From contig NZ_CP165647.1 of the NCBI RefSeq assembly GCF_041199985.1, positions 2,294,001 to 2,358,000 of the forward strand: DNA of 64,000 nucleotides, in the 5' to 3' direction. The notes under the pieces are model-generated. The model saw only the letters and a program-made list of their open reading frames with translations. It was not told where the DNA came from and made no database searches. Both the position numbers and the translations under genes were made by a program. Shown here piece after piece: positions 25,084 to 35,410 of the stretch (position 1 is its first letter; the number at the start of each line of letters is the position of its first letter). This DNA comes from Leptotrichia sp. HSP-536 (lineage in GTDB: Bacteria > Fusobacteriota > Fusobacteriia > Fusobacteriales > Leptotrichiaceae).

Positions 25084-25103
25084 ACGTTTTTAACTACTCA
25101 ACT

Positions 25104-25132
25104 AGTATAACATATATTCTTTAATATTTCAA
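25104..25132 (-). promoter_or_regulatory. Promoter of the three-tRNA operon
   Basis: Minus strand TTGAAA (25127-25132), 17 bp, TATACT (25104-25109), 20 bp before tRNA-Val. Confidence 0.85.
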
Positions 25133-25181
25133 CTATTTTTTGAAAAAAATTCTTAATTTTATAAATTTTTTTCATAATGAA

Positions 25182-26255
25182 CTATCTGTTTTTCAAATAA
25201 TCATTTATAATATTTATACTTTTTATATAATTTTGAGTTAAACTAGCGGCATCTTTATGAAATAATTTTATAAATTTTTGGTTATTTTTTTTTAACAAGT
25301 ACTGCAGCATCTTATCAAATCTGGAGATTTTACAGTTATTAGCTTTATTTTCAGCATCTATTTCTTTTTCAATATATATCAGCATATCAAAATTAGTATG
25401 TTTGACAAAATCTTCAATTACTGGGTGTTTTTCATTATTTTGTATTATTGAGAAAGTTTGCAGAGAATAGAAATCTGTATCTATGAATGTTAGTTTATCT
25501 GCATTTTTTATGGATTCTAAAATTCTTCTGCTATGTTCATAGGCTATGTTACTATAATCATCATATTGTAGATTTTCTATTTTGTTTTGTAATTCTTCTT
25601 TTACATATTCTTTTTTATATTCTTTTACATAGGTTGTGTTGTAATAATTTGCTAATTTATGGGTTAAATTAGTTTTCCCAGAATGTTCAGAGCCGATTAT
25701 TGCTACTTTTAGAACAAAAAATTCTCTTACGTATTTTGGAATGAAGACCCAGTTTTTATAAGGATTTTTTCTTATTTCTGTTGCACTTATGTGAAAATTG
25801 TCTCTATTTACGTCTATTAATTGAATTTTTAGATTTTTATTAAAAATTTTTTCAAAGTTAGGCAATGGCAAAAAATGATTTTTATAATTTTCTACATCTT
25901 GAGTTTCATTTGTAAAAATTACATCTATTTTAATATTATTTTTTAAAAGAATTTCCTGTACCCGTTCACTCCATAATTTCCAGCCATTCGGATAGAAAGG
26001 AATTCCATCTTCTGCCATATGTATGACTTTTATATTTTTCTGGTGCTTGAAAGTTTTTTCTACAAATCTCATCCTGTCTTTTATAGTTGGCATTTTTTTC
26101 ATTTGTGATTCTTCAAATAATTTTTTATCCCTGTCGTTATCAGTGCATACAACGACATATAGATTATCTACGTAACCGCTAGCTCTCTGAATAAAATCGA
26201 CATGACCGATATGAAGTGGATAAAATTTTCCAAATATTATTCCATTTTTTGACAT
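25182..26255 (-). CDS. nadR: NadR-type NMN adenylyltransferase / nicotinamide riboside kinase
   Basis: 357 residues, two domains. The N-terminal adenylyltransferase (1-180) has GKFYPLHIGHVDFIQ (HxGH) and HISATEIRKNPY (ISxTxxR). The C-terminal kinase (about 185-355) has the P-loop GSEHSGKTNL. Together they convert nicotinamide riboside to NMN and then NAD. The N-terminal HTH repressor domain of enterobacterial NadR is absent, so this is enzyme only. The ATG has AAGGT 5 nt upstream. Same strand as rmuC and dnaE but no functional link is evident. Confidence 0.9.
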   Translation of the reverse strand: MSKNGIIFGKFYPLHIGHVDFIQRASGYVDNLYVVVCTDNDRDKKLFEESQMKKMPTIKDRMRFVEKTFKHQKNIKVIHMAEDGIPFYPNGWKLWSERVQEILLKNNIKIDVIFTNETQDVENYKNHFLPLPNFEKIFNKNLKIQLIDVNRDNFHISATEIRKNPYKNWVFIPKYVREFFVLKVAIIGSEHSGKTNLTHKLANYYNTTYVKEYKKEYVKEELQNKIENLQYDDYSNIAYEHSRRILESIKNADKLTFIDTDFYSLQTFSIIQNNEKHPVIEDFVKHTNFDMLIYIEKEIDAENKANNCKISRFDKMLQYLLKKNNQKFIKLFHKDAASLTQNYIKSINIINDYLKNR

Positions 26256-26292
26256 TTTTTACCTTAATCTCCTTTCTTAAATATTTATTTTT

Positions 26293-27729
26293 TTATTCTT
26301 CAACTAAAATTTTTAAATTTTTAATGTTGTTATTCTCATTTTTTTCTTCAAATTTTACATTTGAGATTTCTGTAAATCTTTTAGTTATTTTATTTGAAGT
26401 TGTATTAATTTCTTTTACATCCTTTGAAACTTTTTCGATATTTTTTTGCAAATTATCCCAACGAGTGCGGTATCTTGTAAATTCGACGTTCAATTTTTCC
26501 AGTTCCTGCTGAATTATATTGGCATATCTATCTCTTTCTAAATTTATCATCATAACCTGAATTACAGTCAATACTGATATTAATGTTGTAGGTGAGGCAA
26601 TTCGTACATTTTTCTTGTAGGCGTGTTCAATAATGTCTGTGTGATAGGCATTTATTTCTGCAAAAATTGCTTCAGCTGGCAAAAACATTATTGCTTGTTC
26701 GCTTGTTTCATTTTTTATAATATATTTTGAAGAAATTGCATCTATGTGCTTTTTCAAATCATTTGAAAAATCTTTTTTAGCATTTTCTCTTTCAGGTTGC
26801 GATAATTCACTGCTGTACATTCTTCTATAATTTTCTAATGGAAATTTTGAGTCAATTGCAATATTTCCGAGAGGTTCTGGAGTAAAAATGATGGAATCAG
26901 CGATTGTTCCATTTGAAAGTTTGTACTGCTTCTGATAAAGTTTGTCATTTTTCTCTCCAAAAACTGAAGATAAAATTTGGTAAAGCTGTACTTCTCCAAA
27001 AATTCCACGACTTTTTTTATCTGTTAAAATATCCTGAAGAGAAACAACGTTGCTTGACAATGTTTCAATTTTTTTCTGAGCTTCATCAATTTTACTTAAT
27101 CTTTCTAAAACATTTCCAAAAGTTTTTGTTGTTTCTTCGAAGCCTTTTGATAATCTTTCTTCCACTTTCATATTCATCAAGTCAAGTTTATTTTCAACTT
27201 TTTGACTTAATTTTTCAAAATTTTCATTTAAATTTTGAGTAAGCCCATCCTTAAATTCATTTATATTTTTTGTCAAATTCTGATTATTCTCATTCATGAC
27301 ATTAGTTAAATCTATATTATTTTCATTCAACCTAACTGACAATTTTTGAATATTGTTGTTCATGCTTGAAGTTAAAAGCTGGTTATTTTCAATATTATTT
27401 TTAGATAGCAGCTGATTGTTTTCATTCATTGTGCCACTTAGATTTTGTCCAAATTCATTAAATCTTAAAAGCAATTTTTCATTATTTTCAGACAAAGTTG
27501 TTCCTAAATTTCCCATTCCTTCCAACAAATTATTTTTTGTGCTTAAATTTATATTTTTTTCAATTTCGTCAAATTTTTTTCTGTTTTCTTCAAAATTTTG
27601 CTTATTATTTTCGTTAAGCTGATTTAATAATGCTTTTTCTTCTTTTTCTTGATTCTTTTTGTTAATTAAAAAAAGTGTAGCTGCAACTGTAACAATATTA
27701 ATCACTGTAATAATTATTGCTAAACTCAT
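26293..27729 (-). CDS. rmuC: RmuC-family DNA recombination protein
   Basis: About 478 residues. An N-terminal membrane helix (SLAIIITVINIVTVAATLFL) is followed by a long coiled coil (25-240) with many NENNQ repeats and the RmuC core (about 250-430): SRGIFGEVQLYQIL, DSKFPLENY, IMFLPAEAIFAEI and ASPTTLISVL. RmuC limits inversions at short inverted repeats and is thought to be a membrane-tethered nuclease. The ATG at 27729 with AAGGAG 7 nt upstream is preferred to the in-frame GTG at 27747. It precedes nadR by 37 bp. Confidence 0.9.
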   Translation of the reverse strand: MSLAIIITVINIVTVAATLFLINKKNQEKEEKALLNQLNENNKQNFEENRKKFDEIEKNINLSTKNNLLEGMGNLGTTLSENNEKLLLRFNEFGQNLSGTMNENNQLLSKNNIENNQLLTSSMNNNIQKLSVRLNENNIDLTNVMNENNQNLTKNINEFKDGLTQNLNENFEKLSQKVENKLDLMNMKVEERLSKGFEETTKTFGNVLERLSKIDEAQKKIETLSSNVVSLQDILTDKKSRGIFGEVQLYQILSSVFGEKNDKLYQKQYKLSNGTIADSIIFTPEPLGNIAIDSKFPLENYRRMYSSELSQPERENAKKDFSNDLKKHIDAISSKYIIKNETSEQAIMFLPAEAIFAEINAYHTDIIEHAYKKNVRIASPTTLISVLTVIQVMMINLERDRYANIIQQELEKLNVEFTRYRTRWDNLQKNIEKVSKDVKEINTTSNKITKRFTEISNVKFEEKNENNNIKNLKILVEE

Positions 27730-27836
27730 TATACTATTCTCCTTCACATTTTTCCTTATTATACACCTAATTTTTTTAAATCAAGTAAATATATTATAAA
27801 CTATCAATTTTAATTTCTGAATTTTACTAAAATTAT

Positions 27837-30800
27837 TTACTTTAATTTTATTCTCTCAATTCCAAACATTTTTGTAACTTTTCTAATGAAATTCAGTGAT
27901 AAATTCACACTATATTTTGAAGACAATTTTACAATTTCTTTTTTTTCATTTATTCTAAAAGCTAAAACTACACGATTATCTCCTTTGTTTTTCAAAATCA
28001 TCCGCTTTAATTTCTGATTTTTTTCTTTCATTCTCTCATCAATTAAAATATACAGTTTCAAGTTTTTATTTTCTTCCAGATTTTCGATGTTGCAAATGTT
28101 ATTTAAAATAACTGTATTTTTATTTTGGTCAAAATTTACAATTCCTTCCAGCACCATAATTTGCCCTTCTGTAATTTTATACCCAAAAGTTACGTATTCT
28201 CTTGGAAAACAGACAACTTCAATACTTTTTTGAAAATCTTCCATTTCAAATTTTACCATCGGCTCTTTTCCAACTTGTGTTGCAAATTTTTTTACATTTT
28301 TTACTATTCCGATAATTCGTACTTTTTTTAACTCTTTTTGAGAAATTTCTGATATTTTATTATGGGAAATTATATTTATCAGATTTTTTTTCTCATTTAA
28401 AGGATGGCTTGAAACGTAGATTCCTAAATATTCCTTTTCATTTTGAAGCAAGATTTTTTGGGGAAATTCATCACTTTTTTCTATTTGAAATTCAACTGAT
28501 ATTTCTGGTTTTTTCTCAAATAAAAACATTCGTATGTCCTCTTCAGATTCATATTTTTTTTGACTATACTTCAGAATTTTTTCAATAGATTTGTACTTTT
28601 CAAACCTATTTCCTTCAAATTTATCCAATGCTCCTGATAAAACAAGTGCTTCCAGCTGCTTTTTAGCAAGTCCGTTCTGTTTCATGCGATAAACAAAATC
28701 TTCATACGAAGTAAATCTTCTATTTTTTCTTTCCTTTTTTATTTCATTAATCAAAGCTGCTCCCACGCCTTTTATCGCAAAAAGTCCAAATCTTATTCCA
28801 GCCTTTCCAAAACGTTCGTTATCCGCCTGATTTTCTTCAATTTCAAAATCATAATTAGACAAATTCACATCTGGCAAAAATATATTAATTCCTTTTTCCT
28901 TAGCTTCATTCACAAAAACAACAAATCTATCCAGATTATGTACTTCGGTTGTCATTATCGCAGCAAAAAATTCTAATGGATAATTTGCCTTAAAATACGC
29001 TGTCCAGTAAACAATCAAAGCATAAGCCGCCGAATGTGACTTATTAAATCCATATCCACCAAATTTCTCCACTAAATCATAAATTTCGTTTGCCTTTTTC
29101 GATAAAACTCCGTTATTTTCAGCATTTGTTACAAATTTTTCACGATTTTTCTTCATTAATTCAGGATTTTTCTTTCCAATCGCACGTCGCAGTTCATCAG
29201 CTTCCCCAAGCGAATAATTTGCCATTTCACTCACAATTTTCATAACCTGCTCCTGATACAAAATTATTCCGTAAGTTTCCTCAAGTATGTATTTTAGCGA
29301 ATCATCAATATATTTTATCTTAGTCCTGTTATTTTTCACATTTATAAAATCATCCACCATTCCACTTCGCAAAGGCCCTGGACGATATAGTGCAAGCAAT
29401 GCAATTATGTCCTCAAATTTTTCAATTTTCATTTTTCTCATAAGGCTTCTGATTCCTGCCGACTCACATTGAAAAACTCCCATTGTATCAGCTTTTATAA
29501 GTAGTTCATAAGTTTTTTCATCATTTAGCGGAATATTATTTAAATCTATTTTTATTTTTTTTCTTTTCTCAATATTTTCCACAGTTTTCCGCAAAATCGT
29601 AAGATTTTTCAAGCCAAGAAAATCCATTTTTAAAATTCCTAGCTCTTCTAGTTCCTTCATCTGATATTGCGTCGAAACAATTTTCGTTTTTCCATCTGAA
29701 TATGTTGGAATTTCATCACTTAGCACACCTTTGGAAATAACGATTCCTGCCGCATGGACAGAAGTATGTCGAACTTTTCCCTCCAATTTAAGCGAATAAT
29801 CAATCACCCTTTTTATTTCCCTGTCAGTTTCATACATTTTTCTAAGTTCAGGGATATTGTTCAAGGCATCTTTCAGTTCCGTATTAAACGGTATCATTTT
29901 AGCAATTTTATCAACTTTTACAAGGGAAACATTTAACACACGCCCCACATCACGAATCGCAAGCCTAGCCTTTAGCGTTCCAAACGTAATAATATGTGCC
30001 ACGTATTCCGCCCCATATTTATTCACCACATAATTTATGACAATTTCCCGCTGTTCCTGATCAAAATCTATGTCAATATCTGGCATCGAAATACGTTCAG
30101 GATTCAAAAAACGTTCAAAAATCAAATTATACTCAAGCGGGTCAATTTCCGTAATATTCAAAGCATACGAAACAATGCTACCAGTCGCAGAACCCCTTCC
30201 AGGCCCAACATAAACCCCATTTTCACGTGAAAATTTTATAAAATCCCAGACAATGATAAAGTATCCGTTATACCCCATTTTATCAATAATTTCCAGCTCA
30301 TATTCTGCACGCTCCAAAACATTTTCCAAATTATGCTTTAACAATTCTTCACGAATTTTAACTTCTTTCAATTTCTGCCCAGCAATTTCATCTTTTGCAA
30401 TCTCTTTTTCTATTATTTCAAAATTTTTATCCAACTGTAATTTTTCAGAATCTGAAACAGATTTTTTCAAGTATTTGTGAAAAAGCCCCTCAAATACTAA
30501 ATTTCGTAAAAACTCCTTTTCGCTTACATTTTGTGGCAATGAATATTTCGGAAATTTAAAATGATGAAACTCAAAATCAACATTGCAGTTTTCCACAATT
30601 TTTTCCACATTATTAATTCCAGTTTCATAAAATTCGCTATATTCCTTATTTTCAAAACTTTTTTCTATTTCGTTTTCAGATTTTAGATATAGATCATCAT
30701 ACAAAATTTCACTATTTTCCGATTTTTCTGTATCAATTTTGCTTCCCTCTTTTATTGACTCCACGATTTTCTGCAAAACTGCATCTTTCCGATTTGAATA

Positions 30801-31394
30801 ATAAACATCGTTTGTAATAACAAAATTATCAAATTTATTTTTACGCACAATGTCAAAAAGCATTCTCCTAGCCTTTTCCAGCCTTTCCACAGCAGGAATT
30901 TCAATAAAGAAATTATCCCCAAAATCCTTACCAAGCTTCTCAATAGCTCTTCTAACCTGAGTATTTTCCAAATCCAGAATACCCTTTACAACCTCACTAT
31001 TTATCCCGCCCGACAAAATATATAAGTCATCTGAATATTTTTTCAATTCATCATATTTAATTTTATTCCTATTCCGTGTAAACCTGCTATATGAAATTGA
31101 CGACAACTTAGACAAATTTTTATACCCATTCTGATTTTTAGCAAGTAAAGTAAGCGAATACTCCCCCACTTTCTCCAGTCCGTCAAGAAACACCTCAAGT
31201 CCAATAATCGGCTTTATTCCAGCATTTTTACATTTTTTAAAAAACTCAATCGCCCCAAACATCGAAGTATCAGTAATTGCAAGTGATTTTACCCCAATTT
31301 CCTTAGCTCTTTCAACATATTCATCTATCTTTCCTACTCCTTCAAGCAGTGAATACTCCGTATGCAATTTCAAATGTACAAATTTATTTTCCAT
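27837..31394 (-). CDS. dnaE: DNA polymerase III alpha subunit
   Basis: 1185 residues. PHP domain at the N-terminus (FVHLKLHTEYSLLEG, ITDTSMFG), polymerase core with PGRGSATGSIVSYAL and PDIDIDFDQEQREIV (catalytic Asp residues), HTSVHAAGIVIS, helix-hairpin-helix region (FGLFAIKGVGAALI) and an OB fold (about 1000-1080). Type DnaE rather than PolC: no embedded exonuclease. Main replicative polymerase of diderm bacteria. It is in its own transcription unit, 107 bp upstream of rmuC, and downstream of the Cof-type phosphatase. Confidence 0.96.
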   Translation of the reverse strand: MENKFVHLKLHTEYSLLEGVGKIDEYVERAKEIGVKSLAITDTSMFGAIEFFKKCKNAGIKPIIGLEVFLDGLEKVGEYSLTLLAKNQNGYKNLSKLSSISYSRFTRNRNKIKYDELKKYSDDLYILSGGINSEVVKGILDLENTQVRRAIEKLGKDFGDNFFIEIPAVERLEKARRMLFDIVRKNKFDNFVITNDVYYSNRKDAVLQKIVESIKEGSKIDTEKSENSEILYDDLYLKSENEIEKSFENKEYSEFYETGINNVEKIVENCNVDFEFHHFKFPKYSLPQNVSEKEFLRNLVFEGLFHKYLKKSVSDSEKLQLDKNFEIIEKEIAKDEIAGQKLKEVKIREELLKHNLENVLERAEYELEIIDKMGYNGYFIIVWDFIKFSRENGVYVGPGRGSATGSIVSYALNITEIDPLEYNLIFERFLNPERISMPDIDIDFDQEQREIVINYVVNKYGAEYVAHIITFGTLKARLAIRDVGRVLNVSLVKVDKIAKMIPFNTELKDALNNIPELRKMYETDREIKRVIDYSLKLEGKVRHTSVHAAGIVISKGVLSDEIPTYSDGKTKIVSTQYQMKELEELGILKMDFLGLKNLTILRKTVENIEKRKKIKIDLNNIPLNDEKTYELLIKADTMGVFQCESAGIRSLMRKMKIEKFEDIIALLALYRPGPLRSGMVDDFINVKNNRTKIKYIDDSLKYILEETYGIILYQEQVMKIVSEMANYSLGEADELRRAIGKKNPELMKKNREKFVTNAENNGVLSKKANEIYDLVEKFGGYGFNKSHSAAYALIVYWTAYFKANYPLEFFAAIMTTEVHNLDRFVVFVNEAKEKGINIFLPDVNLSNYDFEIEENQADNERFGKAGIRFGLFAIKGVGAALINEIKKERKNRRFTSYEDFVYRMKQNGLAKKQLEALVLSGALDKFEGNRFEKYKSIEKILKYSQKKYESEEDIRMFLFEKKPEISVEFQIEKSDEFPQKILLQNEKEYLGIYVSSHPLNEKKNLINIISHNKISEISQKELKKVRIIGIVKNVKKFATQVGKEPMVKFEMEDFQKSIEVVCFPREYVTFGYKITEGQIMVLEGIVNFDQNKNTVILNNICNIENLEENKNLKLYILIDERMKEKNQKLKRMILKNKGDNRVVLAFRINEKKEIVKLSSKYSVNLSLNFIRKVTKMFGIERIKLK

Positions 31395-31434
31395 AATTTC
31401 TACCTAATTTCTATTTTTTAATAAAATGGCATTA

Positions 31435-32226
31435 TTAAAGTCCTTTTATTACCTCGTAAATTCCGTCTTCATCATTTGACAATGTAATCCTGTCTTTTGA
31501 AAATTCCTGTTTTAGTTCTTCCGTGGCATTTCCCATAAGATACCCATATTTCACAAATTTCAGCATTTCCAAATCGTTCCACTGATCCCCAAACGCCATT
31601 GTTTCTTCTGGAGAAATATCATATTTTTTCAATAGTTCCTTTATTGCCAGCCCTTTATTTACTTCCTTATTCAAACATTCTAAATAATGCGGTTTTGAAA
31701 ATACAAAATTAATATGTGGCAATTTTTCTTCCAACTCCTTTTTTAACTCCAGCAAAATGGAATTTTCTGCAATAAATAACGCTTTTGTGGAAGTTTTTCC
31801 AATAAATTCGTCAAAATTTTTCACATAATATGGAATTTCCACGCTTTCTGAATATTTTATACCTTCATCTGTTTCATTTTCTATATACAATTTATCATCC
31901 ATATATAAATTCAAATGTATTCCCTTTTCTCTCGAAACTTTGATAAGTTCCTTAACATCCTGTGCCTCAACAGGCTTCTCAAAAACAGCTTCACTGTTTA
32001 AAGGATTTGTAACTCTTCCGCCGTTATAGTTAATTACTGGATTTTTTATACCCAGCATTTCCAGAAAAGGCTTTGACGAAATAAAGGTTCTCCCAGTTGC
32101 AATAAATGTTTTCACTCCTTTTTCTTCCAGTTCTCTCAATTTTTTTATCAAATTTTCCGAAACTTTATGCTCACTTGTCAGCACTGTTCCATCCAAATCC
32201 ATAAATATCGCTTTTATATTATTCAT
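31435..32226 (-). CDS. Cof-type HAD-superfamily sugar-phosphatase
   Basis: 263 residues. MDLDGTVLTSEHKVSEN (nucleophile DxD), TGRTFIS, the C2B cap (about 85-190), NKGLAIKELLKKY and GDQWNDLEMLKF form the HAD motifs I to IV of the Cof family. It probably dephosphorylates a sugar phosphate or flavin. Substrate cannot be read from sequence. GAAAGGAAA precedes the ATG. The gene lies between dnaE and the cysteine desulfurase, same strand. Confidence 0.9.
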   Translation of the reverse strand: MNNIKAIFMDLDGTVLTSEHKVSENLIKKLRELEEKGVKTFIATGRTFISSKPFLEMLGIKNPVINYNGGRVTNPLNSEAVFEKPVEAQDVKELIKVSREKGIHLNLYMDDKLYIENETDEGIKYSESVEIPYYVKNFDEFIGKTSTKALFIAENSILLELKKELEEKLPHINFVFSKPHYLECLNKEVNKGLAIKELLKKYDISPEETMAFGDQWNDLEMLKFVKYGYLMGNATEELKQEFSKDRITLSNDEDGIYEVIKGL

Positions 32227-32313
32227 TTTAATTTCCTTTCTACTAACAATTTATTAAATTTTTCTTTCTTATTTTTTTAAAAATCATCTGATAACCTGTT
32301 TTATAATTTATAT

Positions 32314-33450
32314 TTAAATAACTTCAATTAAATTTTCTACAAAATAATCTATTTCTTCAATAGTAGTATCTTTACCAATACTAATTCTAAATGAACCTTT
32401 CAACTCCTCATCATTAAGCCCCATAGCCTTCAAAACGTGCGAATTTTCAAGTGAGCCTGACATGCAAGCAGAACCTCCACTTATACAGATTCCTCTTAAA
32501 TCTAGTGCTACTAGCAGCATTTGAATGTCTACTCCTTCTACGTAAACATTTGTCGTTGTTTTTATTCTATCGGCTTTTTCTCCATTTATCTGCACTTTTT
32601 TATCGAATTTTTTAATTTCAGTTTTTAATTTATTTTCTAAATACTTTTGCAGTTTTTCTTCTTTTTCTGACATTTCTTCCAAATTTTCATAAACTTCCTC
32701 AAGTGCCACACCAAGTCCCAAAATTCCGTGGACATTCTCTGTTCCAGCCCGTCTGTTCCTTTCCTGTGAACCGCCCCAGATTTCCTTTTCAACTGAATAT
32801 TTTTTATCAATAAATACAAATCCTGCTCCTTTAGGACCGTAAAATTTATGTGATGTTACAGTCAAAGCATCTATTTTCAAATCTTTTGGAAAAATTTCAA
32901 ATTTTCCGACTGCCTGAACTGCATCTGTATGAAAAAATATCTTTTTTTCCGCCAAAATTTCCCCGATTTCCTTAATTGGCTGAATAACTCCAGTTTCATT
33001 ATTCACAAACATTATTGAAACAAGTGCCGTATCTTCTCTCAATTTCCGTTTCAATTCCTCAATATCTACAACTCCATTTTCATCAACACCAATATACGAA
33101 ACTTCATATCCTTCTTTTTCTAATTGTTCAAAGGTCTTCAAAATCGTAGAATGCTCTATTTTAGACGTTATGATATGTTTCCCCTTATCCTTATTTGCTT
33201 TCAAAAATCCCCTTATCACAAGATTATTCCCTTCAGCCCCACCAGATGTGAACACAATTTCAGTTGTTTCTACTTTAAGATTTTTTGCAACAATATGTCT
33301 TGCATTCTCCATAGCCGATTTTGCACGCTGCCCTAATGTATGCACAGACGATGGATTTCCATAATTTTCACTAAATGATTTCATCATCTCATTTGTTACT
33401 TTATCTGACATTTTTGTAGTTGCTGCATTATCCAAATACACTATTTTCAT
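32314..33450 (-). CDS. Cysteine desulfurase (IscS/NifS)
   Basis: About 378 residues, PLP-dependent. Takes sulfur from cysteine for Fe-S clusters and tRNA thiolation. YLDNAATTKMSD at the N-terminus, HIITSKIEHSTIL, SHKFYGPKGAGF (the PLP Lys) and SGGSACMSGSLENSHVL (catalytic Cys) are present. The ATG at 33450 (MKIVYLDN) is preferred because upstream codons have no similarity to the family. No iscU or iscR is next to it, so it may be the shared or housekeeping desulfurase. Confidence 0.92.
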   Translation of the reverse strand: MKIVYLDNAATTKMSDKVTNEMMKSFSENYGNPSSVHTLGQRAKSAMENARHIVAKNLKVETTEIVFTSGGAEGNNLVIRGFLKANKDKGKHIITSKIEHSTILKTFEQLEKEGYEVSYIGVDENGVVDIEELKRKLREDTALVSIMFVNNETGVIQPIKEIGEILAEKKIFFHTDAVQAVGKFEIFPKDLKIDALTVTSHKFYGPKGAGFVFIDKKYSVEKEIWGGSQERNRRAGTENVHGILGLGVALEEVYENLEEMSEKEEKLQKYLENKLKTEIKKFDKKVQINGEKADRIKTTTNVYVEGVDIQMLLVALDLRGICISGGSACMSGSLENSHVLKAMGLNDEELKGSFRISIGKDTTIEEIDYFVENLIEVI

Positions 33451-33532
33451 TTTTAAATTTCTTCTCCTTATTAATTTATTATTTCTTATCTTTTCAATCA
33501 TTCACTTATCTTACCAAAATATATGTCATTTT

Positions 33533-34552
33533 CTAAGAATTGGGAATTGTGCTTGTATATTCGTTAACATAATATTGAGCGTCAGCATAACTTCCCATCA
33601 TATTCACAAAATCTAAAGAATCTTTAAAAATTCCTATTTTTTTATCTTCTATTTTAAGTGCAATAACATATGAGTATATTTGAGTGAAATAATTGATTTT
33701 CTCTTCTTCTGTTTCAAATTTATCCATCCTATTTTTCTCTGCAGTTTCAAAATACATTTTAAGCCCTTCAATATACTCCATTTTCCGTTGTCCTGAAACT
33801 GTATATTTTCCTATTGCCTTTTCATAAATTAAAAACATTATTCCCAAAATAAATAGGCTTAATCCCAAATAAATTTCCATATACATCATTACAGCAACAA
33901 TTATTCCAAGTATAACTATTGTATATAAAAATTTAAAAATTCCTCTAGACATTCCATGTACATACTCAATCCATATAAATATAAACATTGTTCCGATAAT
34001 TGCACTTTCAAGATTTCCTTGTAATAATTCTAATAAGATAAAAACTATAGAAACTGCTATTCCAAATATTATTGGAATAAAAAATAGATAATTGTTTTTA
34101 TAAATTATCCTTTTATATTTCTTTTCCAAAAAATATACAATACGATTTTTATATCTGATAATTCCCAGTTTATTTTCAAACAATTCATTTTCCGAAAGAA
34201 CATCCAGCAAGTTATTTTCCTCTTCAAACAAAGTTTCCCTTCTCAATCTCAAATTATCCCTATTTTTCCGATTCAAAACATATTTCCTATTTCCTGTGCC
34301 ATTTTCAGCAACTTCAGAAATATAACCCTTCAACATTAATGATAATATCCCTAATTTCAATATTTCCTTTGAATCTCTCTCACCATTAATATACGCCACA
34401 AACATTGCAGAAATATAATCTGACTCCGTAAATTCAGGAACAATAGCTTTTCTTTTGGAATCTCTTCCAAAAAAATACCACGTTAAGATAGAATATATTC
34501 CAGCAAGTACAACCACAGTAATCTCGATTATAATAACATAAAATTTATTCAT
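33533..34552 (-). CDS. Membrane protein resembling the C-terminal part of DUF2207
   Basis: 339 residues. One helix at 5-28, a cytoplasmic domain (40-140) with AMFVAYINGERDSKEILKL, LSLMLKGYISEV and ETLFEEENNLLDVL, four more helices (150-250), then a soluble tail ending TSTIPNS. The cytoplasmic domain reads like the DUF2207 C-terminal region, whose function is unknown. The large extracytoplasmic DUF2207 beta domain is absent. AAGGAG precedes the ATG. It is a single gene between the desulfurase and tRNA-Thr. Confidence 0.6.
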   Translation of the reverse strand: MNKFYVIIIEITVVVLAGIYSILTWYFFGRDSKRKAIVPEFTESDYISAMFVAYINGERDSKEILKLGILSLMLKGYISEVAENGTGNRKYVLNRKNRDNLRLRRETLFEEENNLLDVLSENELFENKLGIIRYKNRIVYFLEKKYKRIIYKNNYLFFIPIIFGIAVSIVFILLELLQGNLESAIIGTMFIFIWIEYVHGMSRGIFKFLYTIVILGIIVAVMMYMEIYLGLSLFILGIMFLIYEKAIGKYTVSGQRKMEYIEGLKMYFETAEKNRMDKFETEEEKINYFTQIYSYVIALKIEDKKIGIFKDSLDFVNMMGSYADAQYYVNEYTSTIPNS

Positions 34553-34646
34553 CAGTAAACTCCTTAATATCTACCTTCCAAACAGCCAAATATTTATCAC
34601 AATTATATCATTAAAAAAAATTTCTTTCAATAAAAACAAAAATTCC

Positions 34647-34675
34647 TTGACATTCAAAGAAAAATTCGTTATAAT
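34647..34675 (+). promoter_or_regulatory. Promoter of tRNA-Thr
   Basis: Perfect TTGACA (34647-34652), 17 bp, perfect TATAAT (34670-34675), 18 bp before the tRNA. Confidence 0.93.
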
Positions 34676-34693
34676 GACTTTGTTAAATTTTTT

Positions 34694-34769
<76 letters not shown>

Positions 34770-34845
34770 TTTCATAAAAGTCACTCATATTGCTATTTTA
34801 TTTTTATAAAATAGTTTTTTTTATTTATAAAGAGCTTAAATTGTG

Positions 34846-34931
34846 TATATTTAATAAAAAATCAATTAATTTTCGAGTTTGAGTAACACAGTCATAACTT
34901 TTTAGTTCGGGTTTAAAGCAGTTTTATTATA
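34846..34931. repeat. MITE copy B
   Basis: About 86 bp. Right end (minus strand) TATAATAAAACTGC, TTTAAACCCGAACT. The interior AACACAGTCATAACTTTTTA aligns with copies A, C and D. The left end is worn. Confidence 0.5.
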
Positions 34932-34944
34932 AATATTTTTTTAT

Positions 34945-35290
34945 AATCCTATGTCTTTTCTTTTTACAAGAGAAATCGGATAAATCTAGATTACTACGAA
35001 TTAGAACAATTCTATAAAAACCAGGTAGGTTGTAGAACTTTTGCCTATTATCTCTAAGTGCTAGTCAGCTAAATATGTTAAAATAACTGTTATTGCGAAA
35101 GTGGGCTTGGCGTCTAATGCCTTTACGTTAAAAAAATTCAATAAAAAATAGAAAAAACTATTATTAATCATAATGCTTATAAATAAAATTGTAAAAGTCT
35201 TTAAGACGGATACTTAATGATTAAATTTAATTAAAGGATATTTTTTGTATAAGAGCATAATCTTAAAAAAAATAGATTTACATTCTTTGT
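34945..35290. other. Long intergenic stretch with no identified gene
   Basis: Between MITE B and the ptsH terminator. One minus-strand frame reads NVKALDAKPTFAIT and stops, vaguely like the C-terminus of an IS605-type TnpB, but too short to prove. A GC-richer patch at 35097-35130 (GCGAAAGTGGGCTTGGCGTC) stands out from its surroundings. No promoter or hairpin convincing enough for an RNA gene. Confidence 0.3.
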
Positions 35291-35294
35291 AAAA

Positions 35295-35333
35295 TAAAAA
35301 AGACAATCTTAAAAAAATAAGAAAGTCTTTTTT
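35295..35333 (-). terminator. Terminator of ptsH
   Basis: AAAAAAGAC/GTCTTTTTT with inner TCTT/AAGA pairing around an A/T loop; T-tract on both strands, so it may act in both directions. Confidence 0.8.
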
Positions 35334-35410
35334 CTAGTTCAATAAAACATATTTTCTATAACAAATCTATAAAAAACAACGCCTTTATTTCACTTAATTA
35401 CCACAATTTA

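Noticed and set aside
26293..27729. NENNQ repeats in rmuC as a phase-variable tract
   Set aside because: Degenerate coiled-coil repeats in frame, common for RmuC; no identical DNA units in tandem.
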